From Sphingobium sp. (GTDB taxonomy: Bacteria > Pseudomonadota > Alphaproteobacteria > Sphingomonadales > Sphingomonadaceae): a stretch of DNA of 30,654 nucleotides. The DNA is taken from the NCBI GenBank assembly GCA_030148625.1, contig JASBTC010000045.1:1-30654 (forward strand), read 5' to 3'. The position numbers were made by a program, and so were the translations under genes. Below, piece after piece: positions 7,577 through 15,061 of this stretch; position 1 is the first letter of the stretch; each line of letters opens with the position of its first letter. Under the pieces are notes generated by a model that did not search any database, was not told the DNA's origin, and saw only the letters and a list, made by a program, of their open reading frames with translations.

Positions 7577-8248
7577 TCAGCTACCCTGTGTGATCGGCAC
7601 CAGCTTGATCTCGACGCGGCGATTGGCCTGACGGCCCTCCGGCGTATCGTTGCTCGCGATCGGGCGGGTGGCGGCGAAACCCTGGGTGCCGACTCGGGCG
7701 GACTGGACGCCGCGCATCGTCAGATAGTCGGCGACGGCGCGCGCGCGATTTTGCGAGAGCGGCACGTTGATCGTGTCGTTGCCTGTCGAATCGGTGTGCC
7801 CGTACACATCGACGAAGGTCTTGCTATACTCGCGCAGCGTCGAGGCGACCTGGTCGAGCGTCCCGCGGAATTCGGGCTTCACGGTGTAGCTGTTGGTGTC
7901 GAAGGTGACGCCCGACGGCATGTTGAGGATGAGTTCGTCGCCCTGGCGGATCACCTGGACATCGGTGCCGGCGGTCTGCTGACGCAGCTTGCGTTCCTGC
8001 TCGTCCATATAATAGCCGACGCCCGCGCCGGCGAGCGCGCCGATGCCGGCGCCCATGATCTTCTCGGTGCGGTCGCGGCGCCCGCCGACCAGGTCGCCGA
8101 GCAGATAGCCGCCCAGCGCACCGCCGATGCCGCCGATCGCGGCTTTGGAGATACGGCGTTCACCGGTCTGCGGATCGGTGGTGCAGGCGGCGGTCACCGT
8201 CACGGCGGCGAGTGCCGCAACGGTTGCGATCTTGGCAGGTAATTTCAT
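7577..8248 (-). CDS. OmpA family lipoprotein with glycine-zipper region
   Basis: The 223-residue protein starts at the ATG read from 8248, preceded on its strand by AAGGGA. Residues 1-22 form a lipoprotein signal with a lipobox ending TAAC (Cys22). A Gly-rich zipper follows (AIGGIGGALGGYLLGDLVGG and MGAGIGALAGAGVGYYMDEQ), then a C-terminal OmpA domain with the peptidoglycan-binding signature VYGHTDSTGNDTINVPLSQN and a final RQANRRVEIKLVP. This is the architecture of outer-membrane lipoproteins of the YiaD/Pal-like group that tether the envelope to the cell wall. An in-frame open stretch upstream of the lipoprotein start is ignored because it would destroy the signal peptide. The gene is convergent with the oligopeptidase. 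Confidence 0.93.
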   Translation of the reverse strand: MKLPAKIATVAALAAVTVTAACTTDPQTGERRISKAAIGGIGGALGGYLLGDLVGGRRDRTEKIMGAGIGALAGAGVGYYMDEQERKLRQQTAGTDVQVIRQGDELILNMPSGVTFDTNSYTVKPEFRGTLDQVASTLREYSKTFVDVYGHTDSTGNDTINVPLSQNRARAVADYLTMRGVQSARVGTQGFAATRPIASNDTPEGRQANRRVEIKLVPITQGS

Positions 8249-8377
8249 GGGGATCCCTTTCCCTTGCTTGGCCCCCGGAGCGCGGTTCCTGCTCCAGGCC
8301 GTGCGGTCATCTGTCGGATAAACCACTCCGAGCCGCCCTTGTTCCGGATGCGCACTGAATGATGTATGACGGCGATG

Positions 8378-8407
8378 TTGTCGGAATGACAGAATCCCGA
8401 CTATAGG
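8378..8407 (+). promoter_or_regulatory. Possible promoter of the CNNM/CorC gene
   Basis: TTGTCG (8378-8383), an 18-base spacer and TATAGG (8402-8407) precede the gene. If used, transcription would start a few bases before the ATG at 8421, giving a very short leader without the AGGGG sequence at 8405-8409. This is a weak match and no more than a candidate. Confidence 0.3.
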
Positions 8408-8420
8408 GGTGTCGCACGCC

Positions 8421-9734
8421 ATGCAGCCGCTTCCCCCCTTTCCCTGGTCCGACGTCCTGATCATCCTTGCGCTGGTCGCGCTCAACGGCGTCTTCGCGAT
8501 GTCGGAGCTGGCGATCGTCTCGGCGCGCAAGCCCAGGCTGCAGGCGATGGAGAAGAAGGGGAAGACGGGCGCGCGCGCCGCGATCACCCTTGCGTCCGAT
8601 CCGGGCAAGTTCCTCTCCACAGTCCAGATCGGCATCACGCTGATCGGCATCATCGCGGGCGCCTATTCGGGTGCGAGCCTGGGCGCACCGACGGCGGCGC
8701 GGCTCGAACGGCTGGGGCTGGAACAGCAAACCGCCGAAACCCTCGGCTATGCGATCGTCATTGCGATGACCACCTATGCCTCGCTGATCATCGGTGAGCT
8801 CGTTCCCAAGCAGTTCGCGCTGCGAAAGCCCGAGCCGATTGCGGCGATCATGGCGGCGCCGATGCTGTTGCTGGCGCGGGTCACGGCGCCATTGGTCTGG
8901 TTGCTCGATACGACCAGCGCGCTGATCTTCCGCCTGCTCGGCATGAATCGCGAATCGGACGATCATGTCACCGCCGAGGAACTCCACCTGATCGTCGCCG
9001 AGGCGAGCAAATCGGGCGTGATCGAGGAAAGCGAACGCGCGATCATCTCGGGCGTGGTGCGGCTGGCCGATCGGCCGGTGCGAGAGGTGATGACGCCGCG
9101 CACCGATGTCGATTGGATCGATGCCGACAGCGATGGCGATGCCATCCGCGCCCGGCTGCTGGAAACCCCGCATACGCGATTGCCGGTTGCGGAGGGTTCG
9201 GTCGACCAGATCGTCGGCATCGTCCAGTCGCGTGATATCGTCGCGGCGATGATCCGCCGCGAACCCCTCGACCTGCGCCAGCTCATGCGCAAGCCGCCAT
9301 TCCTGCCCGATCAGATCGATGCGATGAATGCATTGGAAGCATTGCGTCAGGCCGAAGTGCCGATGGCGCTCGTCCATGACGAATATGGCCATTTCGAAGG
9401 GCTGGTGACGCCTGCCGATCTGTTGATCGCGATTGCCGGCGAATTCCGCTCGGACAGCGACATCGGCACCGATCCCGCGCTCGTCGAGCGTGAGGATGGG
9501 TCCTATCTCGTCTCGGGCTCGATGCCCGCCGACCAGCTTGCCGAGAAACTGTGCATCGACCTGCCCGAGGACCGCGACTATGCGACCGTCGCCGGGCTCG
9601 TTCTCGCGGTCCTCAGGCATCTGCCCAGGGTCGGCGAACATTTCGTCGAACAGGGGTGGCGCTTCGAGATCGTCGACATGGACGGGCGCAAGATCGACAA
9701 GCTGCTCGTCAGCGAGGTCGACGAGAGGGACTGA
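8421..9734 (+). CDS. Hemolysin C/CorC-type membrane protein (CNNM transmembrane, CBS pair, CorC_HlyC)
   Basis: I start at ATG 8421 (437 residues), with AGGGG eleven bases upstream; an in-frame GTG at 8409 would add four residues. The N-terminal CNNM/DUF21 domain (about 1-190) begins with a membrane segment VLIILALVALNGVFAMSELA, followed by SARKPRLQAM and VQIGITLIGIIAGAYSGASL. A cytoplasmic CBS-domain pair follows (VREVMTPRTDVDWIDADSDG; VGIVQSRDIVAAMI; VHDEYGHFEGLVTPADLLIA), and then the CorC_HlyC transporter-associated domain. Homologues are linked to Mg2+ or other cation efflux; the hemolysin name is historical. The substrate is not readable from sequence. Confidence 0.9.
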   Translation: MQPLPPFPWSDVLIILALVALNGVFAMSELAIVSARKPRLQAMEKKGKTGARAAITLASDPGKFLSTVQIGITLIGIIAGAYSGASLGAPTAARLERLGLEQQTAETLGYAIVIAMTTYASLIIGELVPKQFALRKPEPIAAIMAAPMLLLARVTAPLVWLLDTTSALIFRLLGMNRESDDHVTAEELHLIVAEASKSGVIEESERAIISGVVRLADRPVREVMTPRTDVDWIDADSDGDAIRARLLETPHTRLPVAEGSVDQIVGIVQSRDIVAAMIRREPLDLRQLMRKPPFLPDQIDAMNALEALRQAEVPMALVHDEYGHFEGLVTPADLLIAIAGEFRSDSDIGTDPALVEREDGSYLVSGSMPADQLAEKLCIDLPEDRDYATVAGLVLAVLRHLPRVGEHFVEQGWRFEIVDMDGRKIDKLLVSEVDERD

Positions 9735-9778
9735 GCCTGATCCGACCGGACCAGGCCCTTCTCAAACCCCCGCGCCGA

Positions 9779-10723
9779 TCAGTTCTCGCTGTCGAGCTTG
9801 CCGAACTTCGCTTCGAAGCTCTTCACGTCACCCTTGGCGAGATAGCCCGCCTGCTCGATCCACTTGTCGCGGCCGATCCGGCCCTTGAAGGTGCCGAGCT
9901 GCGGATCGATCCGTGCGATATCGGCGTCACTCCAGCCGGCGATCTGGTCGAAACGGGTGACGCCTAGTCCGGTCAACAAGGTGACGAGCTTGGGGCCGAC
10001 GCCCTTGAGCTGGAGCAGATTGTCCGGTCCCGTCGACGCGGCGGGCGCTGGTTTCGGCTTGGCGGCTGCCGGCTTTTTCTCGGCAGGCGCCTTCGCGACG
10101 GTTGCGGGTGCCTTTTTGGGGGCGGCCTTTGGTGCGGGTGCTGCGACCTGCGTCTTGGCGGGCGCTTTCGCGGCGGTCTTGGGCGCAGCCGCGGGTTTTG
10201 GCGCTGGAGCCGGTTTCGGGGCAGGGGCGGCATTTGCCGGTGCTTTGGCCGGTGCCTTCGCGGGTGCTTTGGCCGCAGCCTTCGCCACGGGCGCTGCTGC
10301 CTTCTTGGCGGCGGCCGGTTTCTTTTCCGCCGGTGCCTTTGCAACCGTGGCGGGCGGCGCGGCCTGTTTCGGTGCGGCCTTGGGTGGCGCAGATGGCTTT
10401 GGCGCCGGAGCCTTTGCGGCAGGTGCGGGTGCGGGTGCAGGTGCAGGCGCCGGAGCCGGTTCCGCCGTCTTCATCTCGGGGGCGGGCGCAGGTGCAGGCG
10501 CCGGCGCTGCCTCGACGGGCGGAACGTCCTTCACCAGGGCCACGGGTGCGACGGGCGCAGCCAATGGCGATGCGGGCGCGGCCTCGGGCAGCGCGGTCTT
10601 TTCGGCTGGCGCAGGTGCGGCGGGCCGTGCCGGCTCGCTGCCTGTCCGCCGGCCGAGCAGCCAGATCAACAATCCGACCGCCACGACGGCGAGAACGATC
10701 AGCAAGACGATGTTGAGGTCCAT
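9779..10723 (-). CDS. Membrane-anchored Ala/Pro/Lys-rich protein with C-terminal helix-hairpin-helix domain
   Basis: The 314-residue protein has one N-terminal membrane segment (about residues 3-24, NIVLLIVLAVVAVGLLIWLL) followed by positive charges, so the rest probably faces the cytoplasm. About residues 28-230 are low-complexity Ala/Pro/Lys sequence, with a tandem-like phrase (TVAKAPAEKKPAA) occurring twice. The last 80 residues contain LLQLKGVGPKLVTLLTGLGV and FDQIAGWSDADIARIDPQLG, a helix-hairpin-helix fold of the type found in DNA-binding and ribosome-associated proteins, ending with IGRDKWIEQAGYLAKGD. The domain may bind nucleic acid or protein, tethered to the inner membrane by a flexible basic stalk. 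No specific function is known to me. Confidence 0.85.
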   Translation of the reverse strand: MDLNIVLLIVLAVVAVGLLIWLLGRRTGSEPARPAAPAPAEKTALPEAAPASPLAAPVAPVALVKDVPPVEAAPAPAPAPAPEMKTAEPAPAPAPAPAPAPAAKAPAPKPSAPPKAAPKQAAPPATVAKAPAEKKPAAAKKAAAPVAKAAAKAPAKAPAKAPANAAPAPKPAPAPKPAAAPKTAAKAPAKTQVAAPAPKAAPKKAPATVAKAPAEKKPAAAKPKPAPAASTGPDNLLQLKGVGPKLVTLLTGLGVTRFDQIAGWSDADIARIDPQLGTFKGRIGRDKWIEQAGYLAKGDVKSFEAKFGKLDSEN

Positions 10724-10886
10724 TGCGGCGACTCCCCTGTCGGCGAGCCATACCCGCCATCTGCGTTGAACCTATCAACTCGTTCCCGACTGTCCAACCC
10801 CGCGCGGACGTTCTGCGCAGGTCGAGCGTCCGGACGGTGCTCGATCCGGTCGGGATGGCCGGTCGGGGCGGCCGGTCAGAACGACA

Positions 10887-12161
10887 TCAGATCTCGCGTT
10901 CGACCTCGCGCCAGCCAATGTCGCGCCGACAGAAGCCGGAGGGGAAATCGATCGTATCGACGGCGGCATAGGCGAGGCGCCGGGCATCGGTGACGCGCTC
11001 GCCGGACGCCGTGACATTGAGCACGCGGCCGCCATTGGCGACGATCGTGCCGTCGACTTGGGCGGTGCCGGCATGGAAGATCTTGGCGCCGTCCGCTTCG
11101 GCCGCCGCGATCCCGCCGATCGTGCCGCCCTTTTCGGGTGTGCCGGGATAGCCCTTGGCGGCCATCACCACCGTCAGCGCATAGTCGTCCGTCATGGCGG
11201 GTTCGGCGCGGCCGGCGAGTTCGCCCGTTGCTGTTGCATGCAGCAGGTCGAGCAGATCATCCTCCAGCCGCATCATCAGTACCTGGCATTCGGGATCGCC
11301 GAAGCGCGCATTATATTCGATCAGCTTCGGCCCCTCGGCCGTCAGCATCAGGCCGGCATAGAGGACGCCGACATAGGGCATGCCCTCCGCCGCCAGCGTA
11401 TCGGCGGTCGGCCGGACGATTTCGTCCATCGCCCGCGCCTCGAGCGCCGCGGTCAGGACGGCGGCGGGGCTATAGGCACCCATCCCGCCGGTATTGGGGC
11501 CGATATCGCCGTCGCCGACGCGCTTGTGATCCTGTGCGGATCCGAAGGGGAGGACGGTCTTGCCGTCGCACAGCGCGAAGAAGCTGGCTTCCTCGCCCGT
11601 CATGAACTCCTCGATCACCACTTCGGCGCCCGCCGCGCCGAAGCCGCCGTCGAACATGTCGGCGATCGCCGCCTCCGCGTCGGCGCGGGTCTCGGCGATG
11701 ATCACGCCCTTGCCGGCCGCCAGCCCGTCGGCCTTGATCACCACGGGCAGGCCGAAGTCGTCGAGCGCGGCGATCGCTTCACCCGCGCTTGCTGTCCGTG
11801 CATAGCCCGCTGTCGGGATGCCGGCGCGCATGCAGAGATCCTTGGTGAAACCCTTGGAGCCTTCGAGTTGTGCCGCGGCCTTGCCGGGGCCGAATACGGC
11901 GATGCCGGCGGCGCGCAGGCTGTCGGCCAGCCCGTCGACCAGCGGCGCTTCGGGGCCGACCACGACCAGCCCGATCGCGTTTTCGCGGCAGAAATCCGCC
12001 ACCGCATTGTGATCGGCGGCATTGAGGGTTACCAGCTCGGCATGCTCGGCGATTCCCGGATTGCCGGGCGTGGCGAACAAGTGCGTGAGCGTGGGCGATT
12101 GCGCCAGCTTCCAGGCGAGCGCATGTTCGCGGCCACCCGAGCCAAGCAGCAGGACATTCAT
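10887..12161 (-). CDS. purD: Phosphoribosylamine-glycine ligase
   Basis: The 424-residue enzyme catalyses the ATP-dependent joining of glycine to phosphoribosylamine, the second step of de novo purine synthesis. The start [20 protein letters not shown] is the family N-terminus, which fixes the ATG at 12161. Other hallmarks are [40 protein letters not shown], the ATP-grasp motif [40 protein letters not shown] followed by GMGAYSPAA, and [17 protein letters not shown]. Length is normal and no motif is lost. The gene is divergent from xseA and the two start codons interlock. The Shine-Dalgarno AGGGGA (12171-12176, minus sense) lies inside xseA codons. Confidence 0.97.
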   Translation of the reverse strand: MNVLLLGSGGREHALAWKLAQSPTLTHLFATPGNPGIAEHAELVTLNAADHNAVADFCRENAIGLVVVGPEAPLVDGLADSLRAAGIAVFGPGKAAAQLEGSKGFTKDLCMRAGIPTAGYARTASAGEAIAALDDFGLPVVIKADGLAAGKGVIIAETRADAEAAIADMFDGGFGAAGAEVVIEEFMTGEEASFFALCDGKTVLPFGSAQDHKRVGDGDIGPNTGGMGAYSPAAVLTAALEARAMDEIVRPTADTLAAEGMPYVGVLYAGLMLTAEGPKLIEYNARFGDPECQVLMMRLEDDLLDLLHATATGELAGRAEPAMTDDYALTVVMAAKGYPGTPEKGGTIGGIAAAEADGAKIFHAGTAQVDGTIVANGGRVLNVTASGERVTDARRLAYAAVDTIDFPSGFCRRDIGWREVEREI

Positions 12162-12162
12162 G
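12159..12162. promoter_or_regulatory. Interlocked divergent start codons of purD and xseA
   Basis: The palindrome CATG holds both initiators: CAT at 12159-12161 is the purD ATG on the minus strand and ATG at 12160-12162 starts xseA. AGGA (12151-12154) serves xseA from within purD, and AGGGGA (12171-12176, minus sense) serves purD from within xseA. There is no intergenic space, so each promoter must lie inside the other gene. Confidence 0.8.
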
Positions 12163-13533
12163 AGCGACTTTCCCCTAGACGATTCCAACCGGCTGTTAGC
12201 CGAGGCGGTGCCGGGGGACAACGCGCCTGCATTATCGGTTTCGGAGCTGTCGGGCGCGCTCAAGCGGATGGTGGAGGACAGCTTCAGCCATGTCCGGCTG
12301 CGTGGCGAGATTTCGGGCTATAAGCGCGCGGCGTCGGGCCATGTCTATCTGACGCTCAAGGACGACCGGGCCGTCATCGACGCGGTGATCTGGAAGGGGC
12401 CGGCGGCGCAGATCCCGTTCAGGCCCGAGGACGGCATCGAAGTGATCGCGACCGGCCGGCTCACCACCTATCCGGGGCGTTCCAAATATCAGATCGTGAT
12501 CGAGCGGCTCGAACTGGCCGGGGAGGGTGCGCTGATGCTGCTCCTCGAAAAGCTCAAGGCCAAGCTTGGCGCCGAAGGGCTGTTCGATGCGGGGCGCAAG
12601 GTGCCGCTGCCCTATCTGCCCCGCGTGATCGGCGTGGTGACGTCGCCGACGGGGGCGGTGATCCGCGATATCCTCCATCGGCTGGAGGACCGATGCCCGA
12701 CACGGGTCATTGTCTGGCCGGTGATGGTGCAGGGCCAGGGCGCCGCCGAACAGGTCGCCACGGCGATCCGGGGCTTTGACGGGATCGCGCCGGGCGGGCC
12801 GGTGCCGCGCCCTGACCTGGTGATCGTCGCGCGCGGCGGCGGCTCGATCGAGGATCTCTGGGCTTTCAACGAAGAGGTCGTGATCCGCGCCGTCGCAGAC
12901 TGTTCGATCCCGATCATCTCGGCGGTCGGCCATGAGACCGATACGACATTGTGCGATTATGCGGCGGACCTGCGGGCGCCGACGCCGACCGCCGCCGCCG
13001 AGATCGCGGTACCGGTGCGCGCCGATCTGCTCGCCCATCTGCGCGAACAGGGCCTGCGCATGCAGCGCTGCGCCAATCGCTATCGCGAACGCGCGGGGGA
13101 ACGGCTTCAGGCGCTTGTCCGGCTGCTGCCCAAGCCGGCGCAATTGCTCGACCCGCAACGCCAGCGCGTCGACGACAATGCCGAGCGGCTGCGGCGCGGG
13201 CTGGGCCGTCGGCTTTCGGATGCGCGCGGCGAGCTTGCCCGTGCCGGCGGTGCGCTTCGCCCTGCGGTGCTCACGCAGCGGCTGGCCCGCGACCGCGATC
13301 GGCTGGAACGGACCTGGCGGCTGGCGACTTCGCTCAATCCCAGCAACCTGCTCCAGCGCGGCTATGCGATGGTGGAGCAGCGCGGTGGCGATGTGGTGAC
13401 CAGCGCGGCCGGTGCGCGTGCCGCGGGCGCACTCACGCTGCGCTTTGCCGATGGCGCGGTCGACGCCCGGGTTGAGCGACCGGGCGGCAAGCCCTATGTT
13501 AAGCCTGAAACGCAACAGCCGGAGCTGTTCTAG
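12160..13533 (+). CDS. xseA: Exodeoxyribonuclease VII large subunit
   Basis: The 457-residue protein is the usual length for XseA, which with XseB degrades single-stranded DNA from both ends in mismatch repair and recombination. An N-terminal OB-fold (about 25-125) includes [20 protein letters not shown] and [20 protein letters not shown]. The catalytic region carries [20 protein letters not shown] at 158-177, [20 protein letters not shown] at 223-242 and [20 protein letters not shown] at 254-273, the family signatures. A long helical, Arg-rich C-terminal half follows. The ATG at 12160 has an AGGA at good spacing. xseB is not adjacent. A hairpin repeat (13548-13595) begins 14 bases after the stop. 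Confidence 0.95.
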   Translation: MSDFPLDDSNRLLAEAVPGDNAPALSVSELSGALKRMVEDSFSHVRLRGEISGYKRAASGHVYLTLKDDRAVIDAVIWKGPAAQIPFRPEDGIEVIATGRLTTYPGRSKYQIVIERLELAGEGALMLLLEKLKAKLGAEGLFDAGRKVPLPYLPRVIGVVTSPTGAVIRDILHRLEDRCPTRVIVWPVMVQGQGAAEQVATAIRGFDGIAPGGPVPRPDLVIVARGGGSIEDLWAFNEEVVIRAVADCSIPIISAVGHETDTTLCDYAADLRAPTPTAAAEIAVPVRADLLAHLREQGLRMQRCANRYRERAGERLQALVRLLPKPAQLLDPQRQRVDDNAERLRRGLGRRLSDARGELARAGGALRPAVLTQRLARDRDRLERTWRLATSLNPSNLLQRGYAMVEQRGGDVVTSAAGARAAGALTLRFADGAVDARVERPGGKPYVKPETQQPELF

Positions 13534-13547
13534 TTTATTGTTTTGAC

Positions 13548-13595
13548 GCGATTTCCGAGTCGTCGGATTGAGTCCATCGGACCGGAAACCGCTCC
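13548..13595. repeat. Dispersed hairpin element, copy A
   Basis: A GCGATTTCCGAGTCG left arm is followed by a self-complementary core and a right arm GGAAACCGCTC. Copies B (23387-23436) and C (25576-25622) share the GATTTC/GAGTCGT left part and hairpin layout. It lies just after xseA and carries the AGGAG used by the next gene at its edge (13596-13600). Confidence 0.6.
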
Positions 13596-13613
13596 AGGAG
13601 CCAGATTATCCCA

Positions 13614-13814
13614 ATGCTGATGTCGCATTCCGGACGCGCCGCGAAACTCCATTACATGGCCAACGCCTTTCGCGTGCTGGTGCCCGGCGATCATGTCGTG
13701 TGCGCCGTAAGCGGCGAGCGGATCCCGCTCGACTCGCTGCGCTACTGGAATGTCGCGCGGCAGGAGCCCTATGCGACGGCCGAGATTGCGGTGCGCGCCG
13801 AGCTGAACGGATGA
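13614..13814 (+). CDS. DUF2093 domain protein
   Basis: The 66-residue protein has the DUF2093 pattern ANAFRVLVPGDHVVCAVSGE then RIPLDSLRYWNVARQEPYAT. The family is small, mostly alphaproteobacterial and without known function; the sequence looks like a compact beta-rich fold. The ATG at 13614 is preceded at 13596-13600 by AGGAG, a rather long spacing, so the in-frame ATG at 13620 is a less likely alternative. The stop overlaps the M23 peptidase start (ATGA, 13811-13814), and xseA lies upstream on the same strand, so the three genes probably form one unit. Confidence 0.88.
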   Translation: MLMSHSGRAAKLHYMANAFRVLVPGDHVVCAVSGERIPLDSLRYWNVARQEPYATAEIAVRAELNG

Positions 13815-14728
13815 AGCGTGCCGCGCTGGCGGCGGTCTCGCTTGCCGGCTCTGCCCTCAACAGCTGTCTGCCCATTCCCGAATCCGCCGCGGCGGCCGCA
13901 CCTGCACCTGTCGTTGCGCCATCCGCCGCCGAACGCCGCACCGCGCCGCCACCTGTGCGCCGCGACTTCCTGCTCGACGGGACTCCGATCCAGGGCGGCG
14001 TCCTGCTCGGCACGGTGCCCGACGACGCTATTTCGCTCATGCTCGATGGACGCCCGGTCGATATCGCGCCCGATGGCCGCTTCCTCATTGCCTTTGGCCG
14101 CGATGCCGGCGCGTCGGCGTCGCTGGTCGCGCGGCTGGCCAATGGCGGCGAGGTGCGTCAGACGCTGACGATCGCGCCGCGTGCCTGGCGCATCGAAAAT
14201 CTCAACACGCTGGCGCGTTTCTCGCGGCCGACCGCGGAGTTCGAGCGGCTGCGCGCGCCCGAACTCGCCGCGATCGAGGCCGCGCGCGCGATCGCGTCGG
14301 ACAGCCAGGGCTGGCGCCAGCGCTTCCAATGGCCCGTCACCGGGCGGGTCACCGGCCTGTTCGGGGCGCAGCGAATCTATCGCGGCGAGCCGGGCGCCTA
14401 TCATTCGGGCGTCGACGTCGCCAAGCCGACGGGGACGATCTTGGTCGCGCCTGCCGACGGCGTCGTCGTCCTGGCGGCGGATCACCCCTTCACGCTGGAG
14501 GGCAATCTGCTGATGATCGATCACGGCATGGGGCTCAACAGCGCCTTTCTCCATCTCTCGCGCATCGATGTGAAGCTCGGCGATCATGTCCGCCGCGGTC
14601 AGCCGCTGGGCGCGATCGGCGCAACCGGACGCGCGACCGGGCCCCATATGCATTGGGGCATGAAGTGGCGCGACCAGCGCATCGATCCGTTGCTGCTCGC
14701 CGGGCCCATGCAGGACGGCGGGCGATAG
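13811..14728 (+). CDS. M23 family metallopeptidase (LytM-type), exported
   Basis: The 305-residue protein has an N-terminal signal (MKRAALAAVSLAGSALNSC); the LNSC sequence could be a poor lipobox, so it is either a lipoprotein or cleaved. A Pro/Ala-rich linker and a beta-rich domain come next, then a C-terminal M23 peptidase domain. The zinc-ligand motifs are intact: HxxxD as His198-Asp202 in YHSGVDVAKPTGT, and HxH as His279/His281 in GPHMHWGMKW. Such LytM proteins cleave peptidoglycan cross-links in the periplasm or act as amidase activators; intact ligands favour real catalysis. The start overlaps the DUF2093 stop by four bases. Confidence 0.93.
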   Translation: MKRAALAAVSLAGSALNSCLPIPESAAAAAPAPVVAPSAAERRTAPPPVRRDFLLDGTPIQGGVLLGTVPDDAISLMLDGRPVDIAPDGRFLIAFGRDAGASASLVARLANGGEVRQTLTIAPRAWRIENLNTLARFSRPTAEFERLRAPELAAIEAARAIASDSQGWRQRFQWPVTGRVTGLFGAQRIYRGEPGAYHSGVDVAKPTGTILVAPADGVVVLAADHPFTLEGNLLMIDHGMGLNSAFLHLSRIDVKLGDHVRRGQPLGAIGATGRATGPHMHWGMKWRDQRIDPLLLAGPMQDGGR

Positions 14729-15061
14729 CCGCTTCAAACCGACGAGCGGGCAAAGATGTCCCCCGTCGCGCAGAAAAATCCGGGTGACGCCGAACCACTA
14801 TGCGAAGTGGTTTGATTCCAATCGGATAGAATCCTCCACTGTCATAAACTGTTGCAAAATTGTGACTGTCGCCGCGCAACCATCGCGATGAGGCCATCCG
14901 CCGCTTTACGTCGATGATCCGATCGGGCAATTCGCCATCAGCCGGATTGGGGGGTCTGGGACGCTGTCGCTTTCCTCCGCTGAAGCTGGCTGCGTCCCCC
15001 CAACGGTGTTGTAACCGCCTCGATATCGGGGCCTGTAGCATCCAGTGAAGGGACTGAAACC
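14729..15061. other. Spacer upstream of TonB-dependent receptor 1
   Basis: No gene is supported in these 333 bases. A hairpin AACCACT-atgcga-AGTGGTT occupies 14793-14812; it may end the M23 transcript or be a regulatory site. It runs into an imperfect structure with GATTC and GAATC arms (about 14806-14838) that may be a degenerate dispersed hairpin. I could not pick a convincing promoter. The receptor's ribosome-binding sequence (AAGGGA) lies at about 15046-15051. Confidence 0.5.

Noticed and set aside
7550..8242. Plus-strand open frame over the OmpA-like gene
   Set aside because: The minus strand encodes a lipoprotein signal, glycine zipper and a full OmpA signature; the plus frame shows nothing coherent.
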